This document shows positions 53,795 through 61,608 of a stretch of DNA of 64,000 nucleotides, in pieces. The stretch covers positions 2,865,001 to 2,929,000 of the forward strand of contig NZ_CP034909.1 of assembly GCF_008932245.1 (NCBI RefSeq), written 5' to 3'. Both the position numbers and the translations under genes were made by a program. The DNA comes from Sinorhizobium alkalisoli (GTDB taxonomy: Bacteria; Pseudomonadota; Alphaproteobacteria; Rhizobiales; Rhizobiaceae). Under the pieces are notes generated by a model that was not told the origin of the DNA, did not search any database, and worked only from the letters and a program-made list of their open reading frames with translations. Numbering within the stretch: the stretch's first letter is position 1; each line of letters begins with the position of its first letter.

Positions 53795-55024
53795 ATGAGA
53801 GTAGATATTATTGAACACGTTGACGGTTTCGAAAAAATTCGCCGGGACTGGGAGCGACTATATCACGAAGATCCCGAGGCTCATGCCGGCCTGTCCTGGG
53901 AACGGCTGCGCAAACACTTTTCGCGCGCAGGGCGATGGTCTGTCCTGGCGCTGGGCGACGAGCAATCCGGCGAAGGGTATTGCGCGTTCCTGCCCTTTGA
54001 AGTGAAGACTTATCTCGACGAGAGCAGCGGGCTCTTCTGCGACGAGATCCTGATGCTCGGCAATTGCGACACCGGCCGCAGCGGCATGCTCTGCACGCCG
54101 GTGCTCGAGGGCGACGCAGTGGACGTCTGCGCCGGTTGCATCGGCATGGAGAACTGGGCGCGCATGAAAATGGAATGGCTCGAGCCTGTCTCCCCCCGGC
54201 TCGAACGATTGCTTCGGGCTTTTGCCACCGAGCGCTTCCTCTGCGAAGAAGCTGGCGGCGTCACGTGCCCCGGCCAAGGCGATCGCTATCACTCTCTGCT
54301 CATAAGCACGCGAAGCGGCCGCAATCTGCGCGGCTGCCTCAATCGCCGCAGCATCGATTTCGTCTTCGAACGTGCCATGGACCTGCACGCCCGAGGAGAG
54401 TTCGACCGGGCGGAGGCGGCTTATCATCAAGTGGCCAGATCGGCGCCCCGGCATATCCACGCCCGCTACGCGCTGGCGCAACTGTGCTGCGACAGGGGTG
54501 ACTATGCCGAGGCGGAGCAGATCTATCGCGGACTGCTTTCCCTCATGCCGCAGGGCGACCGGATCCTGCATCGGCTCGGCGACGCGCAGATGGGGCAGGC
54601 GCTATACCGCGACGCGAGCGAAACTTTCGAGAACCTGCTCGGTCGCCATCCGCACCTTGGCGTGATCCGCTACAAGCTGGCCGTGTGCCTGCTAGCAGCA
54701 GGGCAGAGGGAGGCGGCGATTGCCGTCTTCGAAAGTTTTGAAGACGTCGTGTCCGATGATCCGGATCACATGCGGTGCAAGGCGAAATCACGCGAGGCGC
54801 TATGGTATCTCGGCACATTGGCGGACTCGCAAAGCCGGCACGCCGATGGCCAGACGCCGGAAGGAGCGGAAGAGGCCCGCCACCCTTCGCCCGCCGTAAG
54901 GCGCGCGAATCCGCTCGGCCTCGCCAAGCCGCTTCTCAGGCCTTCACTGCCCCGGGGCGTTTCGACGCATCTGCATGCAAGGGCGTCGCTTTACGGAGGC
55001 TTCGGCTCGAGACTGAAGCATTGA
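53795..55024 (+). CDS. TPR-containing protein with N-terminal domain resembling CelD/GNAT-type proteins
   Basis: The 409-residue protein has two parts. Residues 1 to about 180 (VDIIEHVDGFEKIRRDWERL) resemble the N-terminal half of BcsL/CelD-like GNAT proteins, but I see no acetyl-CoA-binding loop. Residues about 190-320 form TPR-like helices (RAMDLHARGEFDRAEAAYHQ; HARYALAQLCCDRGDYAEAE). The tail is basic and Pro/Ser-rich. It follows the secretion genes after 290 non-coding bases, so it likely has its own AT-rich promoter (about 53740-53790). Link to secretion is not established. Confidence 0.72.
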   Translation: MRVDIIEHVDGFEKIRRDWERLYHEDPEAHAGLSWERLRKHFSRAGRWSVLALGDEQSGEGYCAFLPFEVKTYLDESSGLFCDEILMLGNCDTGRSGMLCTPVLEGDAVDVCAGCIGMENWARMKMEWLEPVSPRLERLLRAFATERFLCEEAGGVTCPGQGDRYHSLLISTRSGRNLRGCLNRRSIDFVFERAMDLHARGEFDRAEAAYHQVARSAPRHIHARYALAQLCCDRGDYAEAEQIYRGLLSLMPQGDRILHRLGDAQMGQALYRDASETFENLLGRHPHLGVIRYKLAVCLLAAGQREAAIAVFESFEDVVSDDPDHMRCKAKSREALWYLGTLADSQSRHADGQTPEGAEEARHPSPAVRRANPLGLAKPLLRPSLPRGVSTHLHARASLYGGFGSRLKH

Positions 55025-55051
55025 CAAGCGCATTCCAAAATGGGGGTGGAT

Positions 55052-55549
55052 TCACCGGCGCCGAATGCGGGCGATGATGCCGGCATGCGACGACAGGCAG
55101 GCGCCGGCCACCAGCAGGAAAAGCACGACCCAGAGCGCTGGTACCGACAGAGGCAGCAAGGACCAATCGCCGCTGAGAAGCTCAGGAAGGGAGAGGCCGG
55201 TAAGCCCGGCCTGTGCGCTCGACGCCCGCACCACGCCGAACATCGACGCGATCAGCGCGACATGCGCGTGAACGAAACGACTTCTCACATAACGGTCCGG
55301 CCGGGCGGCAAGGGGGATGCCCAGCGCTGCGGCAGTCAGCAGCGCCGCCACGGCCGCCTCGAGGCCGATACCGTCGAGCAGCAGGAAGGCCGGCTCGCGC
55401 ACCACCGGAAGGATCGTCATATAGAGCGACCAGGCGATTGCACTCGACGGAAATTGTGCCAAGAGAAGCATGCTCAGGAGAAATGCCGCGGCCAAGGCAT
55501 AGGCAAAGGACGGTCCGAGTCGAACAAGAGTGAAAACCCAGGAGCGCAT
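55052..55549 (-). CDS. Small polytopic membrane protein of unknown function
   Basis: The 165-residue protein shows four hydrophobic segments: LAAAFLLSMLLLAQF, AAVAALLTAAALGIPLA, VHAHVALIASMFGVV and VPALWVVLFLLVAGACL. Its C-terminus is basic (IIARIRRR). I do not recognise a family. It converges with the TPR gene. Confidence 0.65.
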   Translation of the reverse strand: MRSWVFTLVRLGPSFAYALAAAFLLSMLLLAQFPSSAIAWSLYMTILPVVREPAFLLLDGIGLEAAVAALLTAAALGIPLAARPDRYVRSRFVHAHVALIASMFGVVRASSAQAGLTGLSLPELLSGDWSLLPLSVPALWVVLFLLVAGACLSSHAGIIARIRRR

Positions 55550-55921
55550 AGGACGTGCATCCTTTTCGGTTGAAGGCGGCCTTTTCGGCGCCAGCGCCGC
55601 GCCTTTGATCAGACACGCAAATGCTCGCTATAGCGCCTCGAATCGCTGCATCATATGAGCCGGCGCTTAACCGGAGCTTACCACCGTTCATTGCAAAGAA
55701 CGGCCGAATCACCTTGCTACATTCCAGGCCGACCGATTCGCTCTTAACGCGTCGCCTCCCCGTCAAATTCCGTGGGAGGAGACCAAGGGAGACAAAGAAA
55801 TGTGTCTCTTTAATGCTACTCGCCAGTCCAATTCTTCATTTGTTAGCTTTTCTTGGCGAAGAATTCTCGTGAGGACCGGCACCCGCTTGGCTAGGATGCA
55901 CCCGTAAGTTTGGGGGTAGGT
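55550..55921. other. Intergenic region between the membrane protein and lipoprotein genes
   Basis: No convincing gene is seen. A small dyad GAGACA (55789-55794) / TGTCTC (55803-55808) followed by TTTAAT could be a weak terminator reading rightward. GGGGGTAGGT just before 55922 is the lipoprotein's ribosome-binding region. Confidence 0.35.
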
Positions 55922-56449
55922 ATGATCGCATTGCAGGTTGGATCACGAATCGCATGCCTTACGTCGCTGCTGGCCGTCGGAATTTTCCTGGCGGGATGCC
56001 AGTCCGCCGCTTTCGACGACGTGGCCGCATTCGGCGATAGCGCCAAGACGCTGGAGGACGACTCGGCGGTCGCATTTTACAAGAACGATGAGCTGATCAC
56101 GAAGGGCAAGCTACAGTTCAAAGAAAAGAACTACGGCAAGTCCTACGCCATCTACAAGCGCGCGGTGGCGGTATTCCCTCAGGATCCGGCCGCCTGGCTC
56201 GGCTTTGCCGCCTCTGCGGACATGATCGCCCGGTTCGACACGGCGGACAGAGCCTATGTGCAGCTCTCGAAGATGATCGGCAATACCCCGGTCTATTACA
56301 ACAACCTCGGCTACTCCCATCTTCTGCGCGGCGACCTGCCGAAGGCGCGTCGTTATTTCCTCAAGGCCTATGAGCTCGACCCCGCAAACGAGACCACTGC
56401 GACCAACCTCGAATTGATGAAGAACAGCGTGAAGTACGCCCAGCGCTGA
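55922..56449 (+). CDS. TPR-containing lipoprotein (TadD-like)
   Basis: The 175-residue precursor has a lipoprotein signal (LTSLLAVGIFLAGC, lipobox LAGC) and TPR repeats (GKSYAIYKRAVAVFPQDPAA; YYNNLGYSHLLRGDLPKARR; YFLKAYELDPANETTATNLE). Such proteins anchor in the outer membrane and assist secretin or pilus assembly. Tad pilus genes lie about 6 kb away, so a TadD-type role is possible but unproven. ATG 55922 is chosen over an upstream TTG. Confidence 0.8.
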   Translation: MIALQVGSRIACLTSLLAVGIFLAGCQSAAFDDVAAFGDSAKTLEDDSAVAFYKNDELITKGKLQFKEKNYGKSYAIYKRAVAVFPQDPAAWLGFAASADMIARFDTADRAYVQLSKMIGNTPVYYNNLGYSHLLRGDLPKARRYFLKAYELDPANETTATNLELMKNSVKYAQR

Positions 56450-56507
56450 CGGTTGCCGGCCGGCACGGATCGCGACCGGAGGCGGCTTGCTCAACCAGCC
56501 GCGGCTA

Positions 56508-56612
56508 GCGCATCGGCCCGAAAATCGTACCCGATTTTCGGAAAGCTCGATGCGCAGATTCAAAGCGTTACAGCGACCTTTGCGCGTCTGAAAAGACGCG
56601 CGGCGCTGTAAC
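56508..56612. repeat. Two-hairpin intergenic element, copy 2
   Basis: Hairpin 1 pairs GCGCATCG (56508-56515) with CGATGCGC (56548-56555) and contains an inner stem CCGAAAATCG/CGATTTTCGG. After the linker AAAGCGTTACAGCG, hairpin 2 pairs GTTACAGCG with CGCTGTAAC and contains GCGCGTCT/AGACGCGC closed by a GAAA loop. The plan matches the element at 149-249. Confidence 0.7.
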
Positions 56613-56641
56613 TGCGCATTTGATAATATCTGAAAGAAAAA

Positions 56642-56673
56642 GCGCATCGTCTGGGTTCACTCAGGCGATGCGC
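56642..56673. repeat. Long stem-loop between convergent genes
   Basis: A 12-bp stem (56642-56653 with 56662-56673, one G-T wobble) closes an 8-base loop. Together with the next hairpin it lies between the lipoprotein and methyltransferase genes and probably limits read-through in both directions. Confidence 0.55.
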
Positions 56674-56697
56674 GTCATTGCGGGCTGAAGCGCGCTT

Positions 56698-56731
56698 ACA
56701 GGGCTGCGCGTCTTGAACCGCGCAGCCCTGT
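56698..56731. terminator. Perfect 13-bp hairpin downstream of the methyltransferase gene
   Basis: ACAGGGCTGCGCG (56698-56710) pairs with CGCGCAGCCCTGT (56719-56731). There is no T tract on either side, so termination is inferred from the position between convergent genes. Confidence 0.5.
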
Positions 56732-56753
56732 ATCACTTTGAACTGCCCCGTCC

Positions 56754-57797
56754 TCACGGACGCTTTTGCAGAATGCCGTAGATGATGTTGCGGTTTTCAC
56801 CGAATTCCACGCGCGCATCGAACCTGTTGCGGTCGACGCTCGCATTGATGATCCTCCACATGTCGCTCTCCGAACGCAGCAGCAGTGCCCAGTTCATGAG
56901 AGTCTCCATGTAGCCGTCGTCGCTGATCTCGTCGGCGAAATTGGCGAACAGAAACACGCCGTTGGGCTTCAGCATTTCAAGGCACTTCTGCGTCAGCTTC
57001 ACCGCCACCTTGTCGGCGAGATAGTCGTAGAGACCGGCAGCGTAGATGAAGTCGAACTGGCCGAGGTCGTATCCCCTGGTGAGCAGACCGCGAACCGACC
57101 CGTCGATCGCTTCGATGCAGGTTCCGTTGAAGTCGCGCGCGATGGAGCCGACGCTCAAGGGGTCCTGGTCGAGCGCCACCCAGCGTTTGATCCGCCCCTC
57201 TTTGAGGGCGACGGAGCGGTCAGCCTCCCGCAGATGACCGGCGGCGATCGTGAGGACTTCCGTTTCGCCGCCCCGCTCGCTCGCCACCGCATCGACATGC
57301 CGGGTCAGGAGATCGCGCCTTTCGCGAACGGCAACAGAGGACGGCGCATTGCTGGTGTACTTGTAAAGGGCGCGCCCAAGCGGCGAGGCCTTTTCGATCG
57401 CTTCCGAGGTGCTCGGATGACTATAGATGAAATCGATCAATTGCGCGTCGCCGGAATAGCCGCGCGGTTTCTCGAAGGACCAACGGGTGAAGGGATCCTC
57501 GTGAAAGAAATCCGCGAGCGGATGGTTCTGCACCAGCGGCACGAGCTCCTGCCAGACGCTCGGATCGAATTTGCCGCGCATGCCGTGAAGCGCGCCGATC
57601 AACTGGTGAAGGATGGCGGCCGGGTCCCGCCCCTGCTCGACCTGCTGGCGCGCGATCGACAGCACGAGCGCGAGCTCGGCCTTGCCGGTTTCGAGTTGCT
57701 TCTCGTGCTGGGCCGTTTTGGCGGGAGACAGTTCGGTTGTGATGGACTCAGGGGTGATCAGGCTTTCGCCGTCGAAAAGAATCTGAATTTGGGTCAC
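56754..57797 (-). CDS. Class I SAM-dependent methyltransferase family protein
   Basis: The 347-residue protein has a C-terminal Rossmann-type domain (EVLTIAAGHLREADRSVALK; FDFIYAAGLYDYLADKVAVK) preceded by a helical region with HPLADFFHEDPFTRWSFEKP and RGYSGDAQLIDFIY. This layout recalls methyltransferases annotated for 3-hydroxypalmitate methyl ester (extracellular factor) synthesis, but the resemblance is from memory and the substrate is unknown. GTG 57797 follows GGATGAG; TTG 57860 would add 21 residues. Confidence 0.75.
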   Translation of the reverse strand: MTQIQILFDGESLITPESITTELSPAKTAQHEKQLETGKAELALVLSIARQQVEQGRDPAAILHQLIGALHGMRGKFDPSVWQELVPLVQNHPLADFFHEDPFTRWSFEKPRGYSGDAQLIDFIYSHPSTSEAIEKASPLGRALYKYTSNAPSSVAVRERRDLLTRHVDAVASERGGETEVLTIAAGHLREADRSVALKEGRIKRWVALDQDPLSVGSIARDFNGTCIEAIDGSVRGLLTRGYDLGQFDFIYAAGLYDYLADKVAVKLTQKCLEMLKPNGVFLFANFADEISDDGYMETLMNWALLLRSESDMWRIINASVDRNRFDARVEFGENRNIIYGILQKRP

Positions 57798-58074
57798 GCG
57801 AAACTCATCCGTTAATAGATTGTTAACAATATGCTCAAGTTTGGAAGATGCGCCAGACAAGGATAAAGTTTTCGTAGAATATGGTTAACAAGCTCTCCCA
57901 TTGATCCATTCTGCTACGCTGACGCAAGAGCTTCTGTTCTTCCCGAATTCAGCAAAACTTAATCGACCTGTACTATTGTGCCGAACAATGTTGCCCGACG
58001 TGCAGGGTTTTCCATGATCACGCCAGATTGAACTGTCTGATGCGGTATCAACTTCAGGAAGAAAAGACCCGGAA

Positions 58075-60093
58075 ATGGACAGGCGACGTAACGCGATGGA
58101 TCGGTGCATGAAGCACACGTTGACCGATATGATTGAAGTCGATCTCGATAATGACCCGCCGAGACCGGCCTCGAGCGAATTGCTGAGCCTCTATCACGAG
58201 GAAGGCGAAGGTGCGCGCAAACAGGCGACCAGACAGGGGTTCTGGACGGCCGTCGGCGTCTATCTCCTGTTTTCGGTGACGGATGTGCTGCTGGTGCCGG
58301 ACGTCGCCGCTTTGACGATCGGGGCCCGTTTCACGATTTCGATCGTTGCGCTCATTATCCTCGAAACACAGTACCGCCTGAACGCCACCGCGAATTCGAT
58401 CGATTGCACCGCCGCGGCCGCACTGGTCGTCGCCTATGCGGGTTGGCTCTATCCGGCGATGATGACGTCGGACACCGAAAGCATTTCCTACTATATGGTC
58501 TTCGGCGCCATCTTCATGATGAGTGTCAACCTGTTCTTCAGCTTCAGGTTTCGACTGTCCCTCTTCGCATCGATAACGATACTTCTGATCTTCTTTGCCG
58601 CGGTTCTGTCTTTCCCCCCCGCGGAGGTTTCCTATCGGCTCGCATTCGGCACCTTCAACGTCTCCTGCTTCATCTTCACCTCCTATGTGAACTGGAAGCT
58701 CAACCGGGAGCGCTACAAGGTCTTCCTCAATGCCGTCGAGGCGAGAATCCAGCACAAGGAGGCGTCGGAGCGCGGAAAGGCGCTGCTGCGGCTGTCGCAC
58801 ACCGATTCGCTGACCGGTCTCAACAACCGCCGCGCCGTGGACCAGACGCTGCGGGACTATTGGAGCGACTGGCAGAGGCGCGGAAAGAGCTTTGCAGCAA
58901 TCCTCATCGATGTCGATTTCTTCAAGAAATATAACGACTACTACGGCCACCAGGAAGGGGACCGCTGCCTTGTCCTGGTCGCCAATGCCCTGAAGGGATC
59001 GATAGAGGCCTGCAACGGCTCCATCGGCCGCTACGGCGGCGAGGAGTTCATCGTGCTTGCGCATATGCAGACAGGCGAAGAGGCCGCCGAGCTCGCGGAA
59101 ACCATTCGCCGCAACGTCGAAGGCCTGGCCCTGCCGCATCAGGAGCGGCGCGACGGCATGTCCGTCGTCACCGTCAGCGTCGGCGCCGCCTTCACCCGCA
59201 ACCAGACGGGTTCGAAGCTCGAGAGGCTTATCCACGAGGCCGACCGCGCGCTCTATAGCGCCAAGGCAAGCGGCCGCAACTGCGCGCGCCTATTCGACCC
59301 CAGCGATCCCCTGACCAGCGACGAGAGCGAGAACATCGCGGCACTGCTGAAGATCGCGATCGATCAGGATCTCGTCTCGATGGTCTACCAACCGATCTGC
59401 AACGTCGCGTCCGGCAGAATCGACGCCGTCGAGGCGCTGATGCGGCTCAAGATGCTCGACGGTACCGCCGTCCCACCCAGCCTTTTCATCCCGATCGCCG
59501 AACGCACCGGCGTCATCCTGGAACTCGGACGCTGGGCGATAAGGACCGTTTGCCGCGAAATCCTCGCGGTCGATCGCGTTCCGGTCGTCAGCGTCAATGT
59601 CTCTCCGATCCAGTTGAAATCGCCCGGCTTCGCCGCTTCCGTCGCGGCAATTCTAGGTGAAACCGGAGTCGCCGGAGCCCGGCTGGCGCTCGAAATCACC
59701 GAGGGGCTGGAGATGGAAATGCATTCGGACGTCCTGCGCTGCATCAGCGACCTGAAGACCCTGGGCGTCCGCATCTGGCTCGACGATTTCGGCACCGGCT
59801 TCGCCGGCCTGTCATGGCTGCGGCTGATCGATTTCGACACGGTGAAGATCGACCGTTCGTTCCTTCACGATTGCGACACCTCGAGGGGCAAGGCGATGCT
59901 GAGGGATATTATCGGTCTCGTGCGAAACCGCGGCCACAAGATCCTCGTCGAAGGCGTGGAAACCGAGGACCAGATGGGGCTCATGCGGCAGTTCCGCATA
60001 GACCAGGTCCAGGGCTTCCATGTGGGCCGCCCGAAGCTGGCGGAGAATCTCCGGCTGAAGGCCGCCGCAGGCGCCCAACTGACGCGGGCATGA
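58075..60093 (+). CDS. Membrane-bound GGDEF-EAL protein (cyclic-di-GMP turnover)
   Basis: The 672-residue protein has about six membrane helices in an N-terminal sensor region (residues about 55-210; FWTAVGVYLLFSVTDVLLVP; LFASITILLIFFAAVLSF), then GGEEF at 321-325 and EAL at 453-455 with DDFGTGFAGLSWL. The stretch before GGEEF (ACNGSIGRY) lacks the RxxD inhibitory site. Both domains look catalytically competent. It is divergent from the methyltransferase. The start could lie a few codons later (58096 or 58108). Confidence 0.88.
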   Translation: MDRRRNAMDRCMKHTLTDMIEVDLDNDPPRPASSELLSLYHEEGEGARKQATRQGFWTAVGVYLLFSVTDVLLVPDVAALTIGARFTISIVALIILETQYRLNATANSIDCTAAAALVVAYAGWLYPAMMTSDTESISYYMVFGAIFMMSVNLFFSFRFRLSLFASITILLIFFAAVLSFPPAEVSYRLAFGTFNVSCFIFTSYVNWKLNRERYKVFLNAVEARIQHKEASERGKALLRLSHTDSLTGLNNRRAVDQTLRDYWSDWQRRGKSFAAILIDVDFFKKYNDYYGHQEGDRCLVLVANALKGSIEACNGSIGRYGGEEFIVLAHMQTGEEAAELAETIRRNVEGLALPHQERRDGMSVVTVSVGAAFTRNQTGSKLERLIHEADRALYSAKASGRNCARLFDPSDPLTSDESENIAALLKIAIDQDLVSMVYQPICNVASGRIDAVEALMRLKMLDGTAVPPSLFIPIAERTGVILELGRWAIRTVCREILAVDRVPVVSVNVSPIQLKSPGFAASVAAILGETGVAGARLALEITEGLEMEMHSDVLRCISDLKTLGVRIWLDDFGTGFAGLSWLRLIDFDTVKIDRSFLHDCDTSRGKAMLRDIIGLVRNRGHKILVEGVETEDQMGLMRQFRIDQVQGFHVGRPKLAENLRLKAAAGAQLTRA

Positions 60094-60167
60094 GCTTGCC
60101 GCAGCACTGCGTTTATGACGGCGGCATATTTAGGCGTAGCGGGAACGTCGACGATTTTTCCTGCGCC

Positions 60168-60301
60168 GCCATCCTCGGGCTTGACCCGAGGATCCAATCG
60201 CAAGCACCGTCCCCGCATGGTCCTGTCCGGACTGCATATGCTGTCCTTCCAACGTTAGGGGAGGTTTGTGCGTGGATCCTCGGGTCAAGCCCGAGGATGA
60301 C
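60168..60301. repeat. Inverted-repeat pair enclosing 58 bp (possible non-autonomous unit)
   Basis: Left arm 60168-60205 and right arm 60264-60301 are inverted copies of the 38-bp repeat that flanks the GIY-YIG gene nearby; the left arm differs from it at about four positions and the right at one. Each arm is itself a hairpin (ATCCTCGGG with CCCGAGGAT, 5-base loop). The enclosed 58 bp contain no gene. Confidence 0.8.
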
Positions 60302-60332
60302 GGAAGAGGGATGACGGGGCTTGCAATCCGCA

Positions 60333-60370
60333 GTCATCCTCGGGCTTGACCCGAGGATCCACGCACAAGC
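60333..60370 (+). repeat. Left 38-bp inverted repeat of the GIY-YIG unit
   Basis: It begins GTCATCCTCGGGCTTGACCC and ends one base before the stop codon of the GIY-YIG gene. It matches the reverse complement of 60670-60707 at 37 of 38 positions. A 9-bp hairpin lies inside it. Confidence 0.9.
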
Positions 60371-60371
60371 C

Positions 60372-60656
60372 CTACCAAAGCTCGAAATAGAGGTCCCGCC
60401 AGCCCGGATTCATCTTCTCGATGAGTTCGATCTTCCATTGCCGGTACCATCGTTTGAGCGATTTCTCGCGCTGGATGGCAGTGCCGATCTGCAGATGTTC
60501 CTCATACCAGACGAGCCGGTCGCATCCGTATTTCGACGCGAAGCCGGGCGTCATGCCCTCCCGATGCTCAAAGATGCGGCGCTCGAGATTGGAGGTGACG
60601 CCAATATAGAGCGTTCCTCTCTTCTGATTCGTGACGATGTAAACATATCCGGCCAT
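60372..60656 (-). CDS. Small GIY-YIG nuclease-domain protein
   Basis: The 94-residue single-domain protein has the GIY-YIG pair as VYI (residues 5-7) and YIG (17-19), followed by TSNLERRIFEHREG with conserved Arg26 and later WYEEH carrying the metal-binding Glu. This is the UPF0213/YhbQ-like group. The gene fits exactly between two 38-bp inverted repeats, one base from one and 13 bases from the other, so the nuclease and the repeats look like one unit. Whether it cuts the repeats is inference. Confidence 0.9.
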   Translation of the reverse strand: MAGYVYIVTNQKRGTLYIGVTSNLERRIFEHREGMTPGFASKYGCDRLVWYEEHLQIGTAIQREKSLKRWYRQWKIELIEKMNPGWRDLYFELW

Positions 60657-60669
60657 GCGGGGGGATGAT

Positions 60670-60707
60670 GCTTGTGCATGGATCCTCGGGTCAAGCCCGA
60701 GGATGAC
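60670..60707 (-). repeat. Right 38-bp inverted repeat of the GIY-YIG unit
   Basis: Inverted copy of 60333-60370 with one mismatch, beginning GCTTGTGCATGGATCC and ending GAGGATGAC. It lies just upstream of the nuclease start codon and could carry its promoter or operator. Confidence 0.9.
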
Positions 60708-60857
60708 GGCGGAGGAGGTGTCATCGACAATCCCGCGACGCGCTGAGGATGCCGCACCCGTTCCTCGTCGGCTGCGGCGCGGTCATACATCCTTCGGGGA
60801 CAGCCTTCGGCGCCTCAGGAGCCACGGTACGCTTTGCGTCTTAACCTCTCCTCCCCC

Positions 60858-60890
60858 GTCATCCTCGGGCTTGACCCGAGGATCCACGTA
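60858..60890 (+). repeat. Solitary copy of the palindromic repeat
   Basis: The first 31 bases match the left arm (same orientation), then similarity fades at CACGTACATC. It lies nine bases past the stop of the next leftward gene and can form the same 9-bp hairpin, so it may double as that gene's terminator. Confidence 0.75.
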
Positions 60891-60899
60891 CATCGCGCT

Positions 60900-61463
60900 C
60901 TACCGCACCTTGCGAAGAATGAGCTTGCCCTCGGGCGAGATCGAGCGCTCGTAGCGCGGCAGGTCGGCGATCGACGTGCCGCCGCTTTCAGCAGCCGAAG
61001 TATCTTCCGCCACATCCGGGCCACCGGCCGGAGCCCCGAGCGAAGGCGCGAGGCGTTGCGTGACGCCCTTGCCCGGCGCGCTCAGGATGACGGAGCCGCC
61101 GGAGGCCGGCGCCGCGAAGCGTACGCCGCCGTCGAATTTCCCGATTTCCTTCCGCAGCCCTTCCAATTGCTGACGGACGATCGCAAGTTCGTCGGCCTTG
61201 GCGCCTTGCACGACATGCCGCCCCTGCTTCTCGATCTGCAGTTTCAGCCCGTCGATCGAACGCTTGACCGCAGCGATGGCCTCCCGGCTTTCGCGCACAT
61301 CCGCGGCATTCTTCGCGGTATAGAGCAGCATGCCGGCATTCAGCGGCAGGAACACCACCGCCAGCGCGATAAAGGGCGCGAAGCGCGACCGGGCGGGCTC
61401 CTCGGCAACCCCTTCGCGCCGTACGCCATCGAGTTCCACGTCGACATTCGCCAAGCTGACCAT
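60900..61463 (-). CDS. Membrane-anchored coiled-coil protein next to tad genes
   Basis: The 187-residue protein has one membrane helix (FAPFIALAVVFLPLNAGMLL, about residues 28-48) followed by a probable coiled coil (SREAIAAVKRSIDGLKLQIE; ADELAIVRQQLEGLRKEIGK) and an Ala/Gly/Pro-rich tail ending in SISPEGKLILRKVR. ATG 61463 has GGAGTGAG upstream. I do not recognise a family. Its position downstream of the AAA+ ATPase and tadC suggests a role with that machinery. Confidence 0.68.
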   Translation of the reverse strand: MVSLANVDVELDGVRREGVAEEPARSRFAPFIALAVVFLPLNAGMLLYTAKNAADVRESREAIAAVKRSIDGLKLQIEKQGRHVVQGAKADELAIVRQQLEGLRKEIGKFDGGVRFAAPASGGSVILSAPGKGVTQRLAPSLGAPAGGPDVAEDTSAAESGGTSIADLPRYERSISPEGKLILRKVR

Positions 61464-61608
61464 GCCTCTCACTCCGCCGCCAATCGCATGTCGCCCAAAA
61501 GTGCGCAGCGGTTTTGGGGCAACGACATGCACAAAAAAACAATCGCAGGCCGAAGCCCTCGAACATATCCCCGGGGGGCCATGCAGGGCGAAGAGGCATC
61601 ATCCACGC

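Noticed and set aside
60168..60890. CRISPR-like array
   Set aside because: The repeats alternate in orientation, are unequally spaced (58 to about 300 bp), are strongly palindromic and flank a gene. No cas genes are nearby.
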